Shown here piece by piece: positions 1 to 6,491 of a stretch of 17,605 nucleotides of DNA. The stretch covers positions 1 to 17,605 of the forward strand of contig SSGN01000087.1 of NCBI GenBank assembly GCA_008016945.1, given 5' to 3'. This DNA is from Flavobacteriales bacterium. GTDB taxonomy: Bacteria; Bacteroidota; Bacteroidia; Flavobacteriales; PHOS-HE28. The first letter of the stretch is position 1. Every line of letters begins with the position of its first letter. Position numbers and translations under genes: made by a program. The notes under the pieces are model-generated. The model had not been told where the DNA came from and did no database searches. It worked only from the letters and a program-made list of their open reading frames with translations.

Positions 1-303
1 CATGGGCGCCGTGTTGAATCCGAAGCGACCCATATTGTAGAAGTACGGATCGTTGTAGGCGAGGTCGTAGTAGCTCCGATCGGTGGAGTACTCTTGCGAA
101 GTTCCGGGGTCGTAGTAGTCGTCCGTCGGCGGTTGCACGGGTTGCTCCACTGGCGCGCTCTTTGGGACAGCGGCCATCACAGGGGCCTGCGATGGAAGGA
201 AGTACACGTCGTCCACCACCTGCGCGGTGGGTTGCATGGAACCGCACGCTGTGAGAAGCAGTGCGGGAAGTAGGACGGGGAGAATGCGAGATGCCTGCAT
301 CAT
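1..303 (-). CDS. Tyrosine-rich lipoprotein, N-terminal part (runs off the window)
   Basis: Reading the minus strand from tandem ATG codons at 303 and 300 gives 101 open codons to the window edge with no stop. The product begins with a short basic-hydrophobic signal peptide (MMQASRILPVLLPALLLTAC) ending in a lipobox, so Cys20 should be lipidated and the protein anchored in a membrane facing the periplasm or the cell surface. After it comes a Pro/Val/Gln-rich linker (residues about 40-60) and then a Tyr/Asp-rich stretch with DDYYDP, RSYYD and DPYFYN (residues 61-90). I do not recognise the family; short lipoproteins with such tyrosine-rich tracts occur in Bacteroidota but I can assign no function. 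It is divergent from proS with a 96-bp spacer. The C-terminus is missing because of the window boundary, not because of a visible lesion. Confidence 0.8.
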   Translation of the reverse strand, partial: MMQASRILPVLLPALLLTACGSMQPTAQVVDDVYFLPSQAPVMAAVPKSAPVEQPVQPPTDDYYDPGTSQEYSTDRSYYDLAYNDPYFYNMGRFGFNTAPM

Positions 304-329
304 GATCTTCGCCGTGTTAGCCGGAGCCG

Positions 330-358
330 TTGATGCCCCGGTGGGTTGTGTACTTTAG
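330..358 (+). promoter_or_regulatory. Probable promoter of proS
   Basis: TTG at 330-332 is separated by 18 bases from TACTTTAG at 351-358, one mismatch from the Bacteroidota -7 consensus TAnnTTTG. Transcription would start near 365, leaving a leader of about 35 bases before the proS ATG. The leader is A-rich (375-396), as is common before start codons in this phylum, where Shine-Dalgarno motifs are weak. Confidence 0.4.
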
Positions 359-375
359 CCGCCTCAACTTCAGAA

Positions 376-383
376 CAAAAATA
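376..383 (-). promoter_or_regulatory. Possible -7 box for the leftward lipoprotein gene
   Basis: The minus strand reads TATTTTTG, an exact match to the Bacteroidota -7 element TAnnTTTG, about 73 bases upstream of the lipoprotein start. No TTG is found at the expected -33 distance, so the call rests on one box and the divergent gene layout. Confidence 0.3.
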
Positions 384-399
384 ATACCACAAAAGGGGC

Positions 400-1869
400 A
401 TGGCGGATATTCTGACGAAGCGGGCGGACGACTATGCGAAGTGGTACAACGATCTGGTGCTCAAGGCCGACCTCGCCGAGCACAGCGATGTACGCGGCTG
501 TATGGTGATCAAGCCGCATGGGTACGCCGTTTGGGAGAAGATGCGATCCGCGCTGGACGACATGTTCAAGGCCACGGGCCACATGAACGCCTACTTCCCT
601 TTGTTCATTCCCAAGAGCTATTTGGCGAAGGAAGCCAGCCATGTGGAGGGCTTCGCCAAGGAGTGCGCCGTGGTCACCCACTACCGGCTGAAGAGCGACC
701 CCGAGCACGGCGTGGTGGTGGATCCGGACGCGAAGCTGGAAGAGGAGTTGATCGTGCGGCCCACCAGCGAGACCATCATCTGGAACACCTACCGGGGTTG
801 GGTGAAGAGCTACCGCGACCTGCCGCTGCTCATCAACCAGTGGGCCAACGTGGTGCGCTGGGAGATGCGCACCCGCCTGTTCCTGCGCACCGCCGAGTTC
901 CTGTGGCAGGAAGGTCATACGGCACACGCCACCAAGCAGGAAGCGATCGAGGAGACCGAACGCATGTTGGAGGTGTACCGCGCCTTCGCCGAGGAGTGGC
1001 TCGCCATGCCCGTGATCAAGGGCATCAAGACCGCCAGCGAACGCTTCGCCGGAGCCGAGGAGACCTATTGCATCGAAGCCATGATGCAGGATGGCAAGGC
1101 CCTGCAAGCGGGCACCAGCCATTTCCTGGGCCAGAACTTCGCCAAGGCCTTCGATGTGCTCTTCACCAACAAGGAGAACAAGCAGGAGCATGTCTGGGCC
1201 ACCAGCTGGGGCGTGAGCACCCGGTTGATGGGCGCCCTGATCATGACCCACAGCGACGATCATGGGCTGGTGCTGCCGCCGAAGCTGGCGCCGGTGCAGG
1301 TGGCCGTGGTGCCCATCGCGAAGAATGCGGAACAGCTGGACGCGATCCGCGCTTACGTGGCCCCGGTGCTCGCCGAGTTGCGCGCGAAAGGCATCACGGT
1401 GAAGTTCGATGACGACGACACCAAGAAACCCGGCTGGAAGTTCGCTGAATACGAGTTCAAGGGCTATCCGGTGCGCATCGCCATTGGCCCGCGCGATATG
1501 GAGAACGGCACCGTGGAGGTGGCCCGCCGCGATACCTTGGAGAAGCAGGTGATGCAGGTCGCTGACCTGGCCGACAAGGTGCAGCACCTGCTGGAGGCCA
1601 TTCAGTCCAACCTTTATCAGAAGGCGCTGGCCTTGCGCGAGCGGTACACCCGCGCGGTGGACACCTACGACGAATTCAAGGCGGCCATCGAAGAAGGCGG
1701 CTTCATCCTGGCCCATTGGGATGGCACTCCCGAGACCGAAGAGAAGGTGAAGAACGAGACCAAGGCCACCATCCGCTGCATTCCCCTGGATGGCGACCGT
1801 ACCCCGGGCCGCTGCATGGTCACCGGGGCCCCCAGCGCACAACGTGTCATCTTCGCCAGGGCCTACTGA
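400..1869 (+). CDS. proS: Prolyl-tRNA synthetase, archaeal/eukaryal type
   Basis: This 489-residue class II aminoacyl-tRNA synthetase activates proline with ATP and charges tRNA-Pro in the cytoplasm. Visible signatures are PTSET (residues 121-125), a textbook motif 2 region (VRWE at 152-155 through [16 protein letters not shown] ending near 176), the catalytic-core stretch [10 protein letters not shown] (from residue 271, containing the motif 3 arginine Arg275), and [10 protein letters not shown] leading into the anticodon-binding domain at about residue 290. The enzyme lacks the large editing insertion of the bacterial-type enzyme and carries the extra C-terminal domain ending in ARAY, which marks the archaeal/eukaryal type that Bacteroidota use. 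Length fits that type (about 480-500). ATG 400 is chosen because it gives the expected N-terminus ([19 protein letters not shown]). The stop overlaps the next start (TGATG), so the two are probably co-transcribed. Confidence 0.97.
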   Translation: MADILTKRADDYAKWYNDLVLKADLAEHSDVRGCMVIKPHGYAVWEKMRSALDDMFKATGHMNAYFPLFIPKSYLAKEASHVEGFAKECAVVTHYRLKSDPEHGVVVDPDAKLEEELIVRPTSETIIWNTYRGWVKSYRDLPLLINQWANVVRWEMRTRLFLRTAEFLWQEGHTAHATKQEAIEETERMLEVYRAFAEEWLAMPVIKGIKTASERFAGAEETYCIEAMMQDGKALQAGTSHFLGQNFAKAFDVLFTNKENKQEHVWATSWGVSTRLMGALIMTHSDDHGLVLPPKLAPVQVAVVPIAKNAEQLDAIRAYVAPVLAELRAKGITVKFDDDDTKKPGWKFAEYEFKGYPVRIAIGPRDMENGTVEVARRDTLEKQVMQVADLADKVQHLLEAIQSNLYQKALALRERYTRAVDTYDEFKAAIEEGGFILAHWDGTPETEEKVKNETKATIRCIPLDGDRTPGRCMVTGAPSAQRVIFARAY

Positions 1870-2576
1870 TGGGACACAGCAGCAGCGACACCCCATCGCC
1901 ACGCGACCTGATCGTACGGACCATGCTGGCCAAATCGGCCATGAAGCAGGACGTCTTCATGGCCACCACCGCGCTGTTCGCCCAGTGCAAGGAGGCCTTG
2001 GCCGAGATCGCGGCGGACCTGGAACAGGCGGTGACCGGAAAGGACCCTCGATTGGTGGTCTCCTTCACCGACAAGGGGGCGTTGGCCTGCGAGTTGCGGG
2101 TGGCCGGCGATTCGCTCATCTTCCACATGCATACCAATGTGTTCCGGATCGACCAGAGCCATAGCCTGTGGAAGACCAGTTACCTGGCCGATGACGAGAT
2201 GCGTGGCTACTTCGGGGTGATCAACGTGTACAACTTCCTCACCGATTCGTTCAAATTCAATCGGGAGCGCGACCTGGGCTACCTCGTGGCGCGGCTCCTC
2301 CTTAACAAGGACCATCACTTCATGGTGCAGGGCAAGCGCCAGATGGGCTTCTTGTACAACGACCTGGCCAATGATCGCATGGACCCCGTGCGGCTCAAGG
2401 AAGTGCTTCACTCCCTGGTGAACTACGTGTTGGAGTTCGACCTGCTGGCCCCCCCTTACGATCAGGTGCAACAGGTCACCGTGAGCGAGATGAACGAGCT
2501 CAACGCCAATGTGCACATCAGCACGGGAAAACGTCTGGGCTTCCGTTTTCAGGCCGATAGCGACGAACCTCATTGA
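1869..2576 (+). CDS. Conserved-looking protein of unknown function downstream of proS
   Basis: A 235-residue soluble protein starting at ATG 1869, whose A is the last base of the proS stop codon. This TGATG coupling suggests translational coupling with proS and decides the start over the longer upstream in-frame extension, which would lie wholly inside proS. The sequence has no signal peptide and no membrane segment. It is helical-looking at the N-terminus (MLAKSAMKQDVFMATTALF), then carries a more strand-rich part (RLVVSFTDKGALACELRVAGDSLIFHMHTN) and a patch of aromatic and charged residues (FKFNRERDLGYLVARLL). I do not recognise a named family and give no function. Position alone does not make it a translation factor. 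The gene ends 28 bases before the -7 box of the tRNA-Glu promoter, with no terminator between. Confidence 0.85.
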   Translation: MGHSSSDTPSPRDLIVRTMLAKSAMKQDVFMATTALFAQCKEALAEIAADLEQAVTGKDPRLVVSFTDKGALACELRVAGDSLIFHMHTNVFRIDQSHSLWKTSYLADDEMRGYFGVINVYNFLTDSFKFNRERDLGYLVARLLLNKDHHFMVQGKRQMGFLYNDLANDRMDPVRLKEVLHSLVNYVLEFDLLAPPYDQVQQVTVSEMNELNANVHISTGKRLGFRFQADSDEPH

Positions 2577-2582
2577 AAGTTG

Positions 2583-2612
2583 TTTGGAATTTCGCCGAAC
2601 TGTATACATTTG
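2583..2612 (+). promoter_or_regulatory. Near-consensus promoter of tRNA-Glu
   Basis: TTTG at 2583-2586, an 18-base spacer, and TACATTTG at 2605-2612 match the Bacteroidota housekeeping promoter pattern (TTTG / TAnnTTTG) exactly in both boxes. A start near 2619 would put about 45 bases of leader before the mature tRNA, a normal arrangement for a stable RNA. It begins only 7 bases after the stop codon of the preceding gene. Confidence 0.75.
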
Positions 2613-2664
2613 CGCCCTCGTTCACCTGAACCGGCCTTGTTGGCGGTGGATGAGTTGACATCGT

Positions 2665-2736
2665 GGCCCGTTCGTCTAGGGGTTAGGACGCGTCCCTTTC
2701 ACGGATGAAACAGGGGTTCGATTCCCCTACGGGCTA
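2665..2736 (+). tRNA. tRNA-Glu (anticodon UUC)
   Basis: A 72-base cloverleaf folds cleanly. The acceptor stem GGCCCGT (2665-2671) pairs with ACGGGCT (2729-2735), with a terminal G-U pair. The D stem is GTCT/GGAC, and the anticodon stem CGTCC/GGATG (one G-U) encloses loop CTTTCAC with anticodon TTC at 2698-2700. The variable region has four bases (AAAC), and the T arm AGGGG/CCCCT encloses TTCGATT. The discriminator base is A2736. The 3' CCA is not encoded, so it must be added by nucleotidyltransferase. UUC reads both GAA and GAG. The D-loop AGGGGTTAGG and G-U closing pair are typical of Bacteroidota tRNA-Glu. Confidence 0.97.
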
Positions 2737-2743
2737 CTGGCGG

Positions 2744-2786
2744 AACCCCGGAACCTTAGCAATAGCAAAGGTTTCCGGGGTTTTTC
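2744..2786 (+). terminator. Intrinsic terminator after tRNA-Glu
   Basis: AACCCCGGAACCTT (2744-2757) pairs with AAGGTTTCCGGGGTT (2768-2782), with a single bulged T and a loop of about 10 bases. It is followed at once by TTTTT (2781-2785). This is a standard rho-independent terminator placed 8 bases past the tRNA. Confidence 0.85.
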
Positions 2787-2939
2787 GTTGTCGCTTGCGC
2801 CCCCTTTGTTGACCGTTCCGGGACAGATTCAGCTCCTTCCTGTTCATCGGTGTCGTGTTGCGGGCTTCGTTCTGATCTTCCGGGGAATTGGCCCCGCCGG
2901 GTGTTCGCGGATCCTTCTGCAACCTCTCGGGGTGCACGC
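2787..2939. other. Unassigned 153-bp spacer between tRNA terminator and gene remnant
   Basis: No promoter, RNA or credible gene is visible. The plus-strand frame stays open but begins at a TTG and looks unlike any protein family. The minus-strand frame here is Lys/Arg-rich but covers the terminator and has no supporting signal. It may be the breakpoint region of the deletion that truncated the remnant to its right. Confidence 0.4.
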
Positions 2940-3543
2940 GCTTGATAAAGGGAGCGGGCATACTTGGCTTGTAGGAAGCACCTTCCAGTACGGTGTGAAC
3001 CCCGCTGCTGTCATGCTGCTATGGGAGTTGGATGAGAGCTTGGATCCGCTCTGGATGCGCCGCTATTGGTACTATGGGTCGCAAGCTGCCGAGAGCTTCG
3101 TGTACTCCGTCCGCAGCACCAGCGATGGCGGCTTGGTGATGTGCGGCATGACCAAGCAGGGCTATACCGACTCCCTGCCCCACATGCAGAGCAACTGGCT
3201 GCTGAAGTTGGATGCGTACGGTTGCTTGGTACCCGGCTGCCACACGCTGGGGGTGCAGGGCCATGAACTGGGTTTGCAGCAGAGCCTGCGCATAAGCCCC
3301 AACCCGGCTAATGGGCAGGTGCAGATAACACTGCACCTACCGGAAAGCTACCGGTTGGATGGCGCAGTACAGGCCGTGGTGCTGGATGCACAGGGCAGGG
3401 AGGTGCTGCGGCAGCACGTGGGCACCAATACCACGGAACTGCGCGGCCAGGTGGATGTGGCCGGGTTGCCAGCGGGCCTGTATTTCTTGCACCTGCGTGA
3501 TGCCAGCAAATGGCTGGCTGGCGGGAAGGTGGTGCGGGAGTAA
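2940..3543 (+). pseudogene. 5'-truncated copy of a T9SS-secreted propeller-like protein (gene end only)
   Basis: From about 2940 to its stop at 3541-3543 this reading frame aligns without gaps, at a constant offset of 1929 bases, to the last 604 bp of the intact gene at 3946-5472. Counting by eye from the shared Trp codon at 2965, 15 of 192 residues differ, and 3269-3368 is identical to 5198-5297 base for base. It holds the last DGG repeat (SDGGLVMCGM) and a complete T9SS type A sorting domain (SPNPANGQ through LPAGLYFLHL). It has no start codon with a signal peptide: upstream codons 2788-2939 encode sequence unrelated to the intact protein. I therefore read it as a dead gene end left by duplication and deletion. 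Its open frame and intact sorting domain mean the decay is recent or that it is kept by gene conversion. Confidence 0.75.
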
Positions 3544-3544
3544 C

Positions 3545-3880
3545 GAGGACCTGCCTTTGGCCTACCTGCCGGGTGCCACCAAGCGGCTGTTCGCCGCCAG
3601 CCCGCAGAGGCGCAGCAATGTAGTGGAGGTTCCCCTGCTGCAAGCCCACCCGAACCCGACCGCAGGGCATAGCATGGTGGTGGTCGGCATGGAGATCGAC
3701 GAACCGGCCCGGCTGCACGTTACCGACCCCAGTGGCCGCTTGGTGCGGACCTTGCCGCTTGCGGCCAACCAACAACTGCTGGAAATGGACCTGAGCGGCT
3801 TGGCGAATGGCCTGTACGTGATCGAACTGCTTGTAGGTGACATGAAGCTCGGAGCCGCGAAGCTCACGCTGCAACGTTGA
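3545..3880 (+). pseudogene. Orphan 3' end of a second T9SS cargo gene
   Basis: In the frame ending at TGA 3878-3880, codons from 3545 encode about 111 residues that finish in a clear T9SS type A C-terminal sorting domain. It runs from HPNPTAG through LHVTDPSGRLVRTLPL to DLSGLANGLYVIELLVGD and ends KLTLQR. There is no in-frame start with a signal peptide; further upstream this frame lies on the preceding gene remnant (which uses another frame) and reads as nonsense. The domain differs clearly from the CTD shared by the two neighbouring copies, so it comes from a different cargo gene whose secreted part is gone. It could be expressed only as a tail, which would serve no purpose without a signal peptide. 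Frame and domain are directly visible; loss of the 5' part is inferred. Confidence 0.7.
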
Positions 3881-3886
3881 TGACAA

Positions 3887-3921
3887 GGCCGGGCCGGAAG
3901 TGTTCTGCTTCCGGCCCGGCC
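3887..3921 (+). terminator. Strong hairpin, probable terminator
   Basis: GGCCGGGCCGGAAG (3887-3900) and CTTCCGGCCCGGCC (3908-3921) form a perfect 14-bp stem with a 7-base loop, starting 6 bases after the stop of the orphan CTD. The following tract (ATCATTTCAC) is only weakly T-rich, so termination efficiency is uncertain. Its position suggests it served the now truncated gene. Confidence 0.6.
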
Positions 3922-3945
3922 ATCATTTCACTAACTTTCCAACCC

Positions 3946-5472
3946 ATGAGGTACTCCTCCCAGTATGCTCTGATCTACTTGTTGGTGTTGTTCGGTCTGC
4001 CGATACAGACCGCCGCGCAGACCACGTTCAATGTGGTGCAGCACCATCCCAGTACACTGTCCTATAACGGTGCGGTTTCTGTTTTCGAGCAGCCCGATGG
4101 CTACCTCGTGTTCAGCCGTGGATGGTCGTTGGACAGCACCTCCAGTGGCGTCCATATCGTCAAATACGACTTGGAAGGGAATTTCCTTTGGCTGAAGGAG
4201 CATCGTCGGGAATTCGATGTGTCCATTGGATACATCGATCCTATCACGGAGATACCAGGCAACCGATACGTAGCCTCCATTGAGGAATTCGGGAGTAGCA
4301 TACCAGGCTCAAGCTACTTGTATTGGTTCGATGCCGAAGGTGATACCATACGCACGCGGTTCTTCAAGTCGGATAGTGCATCAACCGAAGGCAACCATGG
4401 TGGGCGCCAATTGGTGGCCCTGCCCGATGGTGGTTTCCTGCACTGCGGCTGGTGCAGCGACCCGATCAATACCGGTTGCATCACACGGCTGGATAGCAGT
4501 GGTGCCATCCTTTGGGAGCGGCTCTATTTGGGAACGAAATCGATATATTTCGCTACTCCTTTGAGTAACGGTGGCTTCATTCTATGTGGGGCGCGGAGTG
4601 AGCAATTAAATAGCGCTGTGGTGATCCAGACCGATAGTTCGGGAATTGCGCAGTGGACGCGATACCACGGAGGGCACACGTTGACGGCAACTGGGGAGCG
4701 CGCTTTGGTTCATGATACCGGAGACATACTTGTGCCAGGCAGTTATAATCCTGACCCTGCTTGGAGCGCCTATGACCAATGGGCATCGCTCTATGTATAC
4801 ACCACAGGGGGAGGTTTGGTGTCACGGAGGGATTATGAATTCAGCCGTTATTCCATGGCAAAGTTCATTCTACCGAAGGAGCAGAACCACTATTGGCTGA
4901 TGGGAAGCACGTTCCAGTACGGTGTGGATCCCGCTGGTGTCATGTTGTTGTGGGAATTGGATGAGAACTTGGATCCGCTCTGGATGCGCCGGTATTGGTA
5001 CTATGGGTCGCAAGCTGCCGAGAGCTTCATGTACTCCGCCCGCAGCACCAGCGATGGCGGCTTGGTGATGTGCGGCATGACCAAGCAGGGCTATACCGAC
5101 TCCCTGCCCCACATGCAAAGCAACTGGCTGCTGAAGTTGGATGAATACGGCTGCTTGGTACCCGGTTGCCATACGGTGGGGGTGCAGGACCATGAGTTGG
5201 GTTTGCAGCAGAGCCTGCGCATAAGCCCCAACCCGGCTAATGGGCAGGTGCAGATAACACTGCACCTACCGGAAAGCTACCGGTTGGATGGCGCAGTGCA
5301 GGCCGTGGTGCTGGATGCGCAGGGCCGTGAGGTGCTGCGGCAGCGCGTGGGCACTAATACCACGGAACTGCGCGGCCAAGTGGATGTGGCCGGGTTGCCA
5401 GCGGGCCTGTATTTCTTGCACCTGCGTGATGAGGTGCGTTGGTTGGCGGGAAGCAAGGTGGTGGTGGAGTAG
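3946..5472 (+). CDS. T9SS-secreted repeat protein with propeller-like repeats and type A sorting domain
   Basis: A 508-residue secreted protein. ATG 3946 is chosen because it opens a good signal peptide (residues 1-24, ending IQTAA before QTTF); the longer in-frame extension would read through the preceding hairpin. The mature part has recurring [D/N]G-[Y/G]-hydrophobic strands: PDGYLVFSRG (50), PDGGFLHCGW (160), SNGGFILCGA (207), SDGGLVMCGM (369). Interspersed are lines such as ITRLDSSGAILWERLY and VIQTDSSGIAQWTRYH, the look of beta-propeller-like cargo common in Bacteroidota. Residues from about 424 to the end form a T9SS type A sorting domain (SPNPANGQ ... GLPAGLYFLHL), which directs export across the outer membrane and is then normally cleaved on attachment to the cell surface. 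No enzyme motif is visible, so adhesion or binding is only a guess. Residues 308-508 are duplicated in the remnant at 2940-3543. Confidence 0.85.
   Translation: MRYSSQYALIYLLVLFGLPIQTAAQTTFNVVQHHPSTLSYNGAVSVFEQPDGYLVFSRGWSLDSTSSGVHIVKYDLEGNFLWLKEHRREFDVSIGYIDPITEIPGNRYVASIEEFGSSIPGSSYLYWFDAEGDTIRTRFFKSDSASTEGNHGGRQLVALPDGGFLHCGWCSDPINTGCITRLDSSGAILWERLYLGTKSIYFATPLSNGGFILCGARSEQLNSAVVIQTDSSGIAQWTRYHGGHTLTATGERALVHDTGDILVPGSYNPDPAWSAYDQWASLYVYTTGGGLVSRRDYEFSRYSMAKFILPKEQNHYWLMGSTFQYGVDPAGVMLLWELDENLDPLWMRRYWYYGSQAAESFMYSARSTSDGGLVMCGMTKQGYTDSLPHMQSNWLLKLDEYGCLVPGCHTVGVQDHELGLQQSLRISPNPANGQVQITLHLPESYRLDGAVQAVVLDAQGREVLRQRVGTNTTELRGQVDVAGLPAGLYFLHLRDEVRWLAGSKVVVE
4869..5472 (+). repeat. 3' end of T9SS gene, duplicated at 2940-3543
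   Basis: A direct repeat in the same orientation, 1929 bases apart, with no gaps. The match is weak at its left end and strongest around 5198-5297, which is identical to 3269-3368. Similarity stops at the stop codons (TAA in one copy, TAG in the other). Confidence 0.85.
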
Positions 5473-5524
5473 GGCAGGAACGCCCGGAAATGTGTGCACA
5501 CCCGGTCGGTCTGGTGGGGCCAAG

Positions 5525-5564
5525 GTTCCGGATCCCCGGCGGAACGGGGGTGCGGCAGCCCCCG
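5525..5564 (+). terminator. Paired hairpins after the T9SS gene, possible terminator
   Basis: GTTCCG (5525-5530) pairs with CGGAAC (5540-5545), and CGGGGG (5545-5550) pairs with CCCCCG (5559-5564), so two short stems share a base at their junction. Only AACTTT follows, not a full T run. They are the sole terminator-like structure between the T9SS gene and the polysaccharide cluster. The rest of 5473-5708 shows no gene. Confidence 0.3.
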
Positions 5565-5605
5565 AACTTTCAGCCCTGCCGGTAACCGTGCCAGCCTTCC
5601 CCACG

Positions 5606-5613
5606 TATCTTTG
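5606..5613 (+). promoter_or_regulatory. Possible -7 box of the polysaccharide operon
   Basis: TATCTTTG matches TAnnTTTG exactly, about 96 bases before the Wza-like start. There is no TTG at the expected -33 distance, so this is a one-box call strengthened only by its place before the first gene of the cluster. No ops/JUMPstart-type element is seen nearby. Confidence 0.4.
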
Positions 5614-5708
5614 GCGTTGTCCTCAGCCCAAGGCGGATCTTGGCGGCGCATCATCCATCGCAAGGATGGGCGGCGCAACGGGTGGGGGACGGGCATAACA
5701 AACTACGC

Positions 5709-6491
5709 ATGCGCATACGGAACGCAGGAGTCCTGGTCGCGGGGCTGGTGATGCTGACCCTCGGAGGCTGCATCGGGAGTAAGACCATCAACTACCTGAA
5801 CGACCCTTCGCTGAGCAATGGCTCCAGCAAGCTCTTCGAGAACCGCAAGTTCGAGTACCGCCTTCAGGTGAACGACGTGCTCTCCATCCGGGTGATGGGG
5901 TTGGACGATGCCACCAGTCGGTTCTTCAACGTGGAAAGCCAGGCGAACGGGAGCATCGTGACCGATGCGGCCATGTACGTGAACGGCTATTCGGTGGATA
6001 AGAACGGGCAGGTGCAACTCCCCACCGTTGGCAAGATCAAGGTGCAAGGGCTCACCATCGGCGAGGCACAGGAGCTGGTCCAGCGCAAGATCAACGAATT
6101 CTTCACCAATGCCACGGTGATCCTGAAGATGGTGAACTGGCGGTTGAGCGTGTTGGGCGAAGTGAGCCGCGCGGGATCCTATCAAGTGTACAACAACCAG
6201 ATCACCATCCTCGACGCCTTGGCCATGGCGGGTGGGCCGAACGAGTTCGCCGATAAATCGCACGTGACCCTGATGCGGCAAAGCGAGCGTGGGGTACAGG
6301 CCTTGTACGTGGACCTCTCCGACACGCAGGTGTTGAGCTCCGAGTACTACTACCTCTTGCCCAACGACATCGTGTACGTGCCCGCTCTTCGCGCCCGGCC
6401 GGGCAGGCTGAACCTGGAACTCGTCACCATCCTGGTGGGAGCCACCACGGCGGCGGCCTTGTTGTACACCGCCATCAACAACGCCAAGTGA
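5709..6491 (+). CDS. wza: Wza-like outer-membrane polysaccharide export lipoprotein
   Basis: This 260-residue lipoprotein should form the outer-membrane exit channel for the polysaccharide together with the Wzc-like protein that follows. ATG 5709 gives a signal peptide with lipobox LGGC (Cys21). A Poly_export domain follows from about residue 48 (FEYRLQVNDVLSIRVMG) through NGQVQLPTVGKIKVQGLTIG, then one SLBB domain (about 145-230; VLGEVSRAGSYQVYNNQITILDALAMAGG). A hydrophobic C-terminal helix (VTILVGATTAAALLYTAI, about 239-256) ends the protein, in the position where E. coli Wza crosses the outer membrane. It is shorter than E. coli Wza, with one SLBB domain, as is usual in Bacteroidota. Its stop overlaps the next start (TGATG), so export protein and kinase are translationally coupled. 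Confidence 0.9.
   Translation: MRIRNAGVLVAGLVMLTLGGCIGSKTINYLNDPSLSNGSSKLFENRKFEYRLQVNDVLSIRVMGLDDATSRFFNVESQANGSIVTDAAMYVNGYSVDKNGQVQLPTVGKIKVQGLTIGEAQELVQRKINEFFTNATVILKMVNWRLSVLGEVSRAGSYQVYNNQITILDALAMAGGPNEFADKSHVTLMRQSERGVQALYVDLSDTQVLSSEYYYLLPNDIVYVPALRARPGRLNLELVTILVGATTAAALLYTAINNAK

Noticed and set aside
370..1902. Long minus-strand open frame opposite proS
   Set aside because: It is the antisense shadow of a certain gene; its His/Leu/Gly-rich translation resembles no family and comes from codon bias in GC-rich DNA.
2788..2939. Upstream extension of the T9SS remnant as a genuine N-terminus
   Set aside because: It would start at TTG, lacks a signal peptide, and shares nothing with the intact paralogue, so a secreted product is not credible.
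2734..2961. Minus-strand Lys/Arg-rich open frame after the tRNA
   Set aside because: It runs through the tRNA terminator and into the gene remnant, has no promoter, and the translation shows no recognisable fold or family.
5614..5708. ops/JUMPstart antitermination element or riboswitch before the polysaccharide genes
   Set aside because: No GGCGGTAG core or structured leader could be identified; the G/C-rich tracts are unremarkable.
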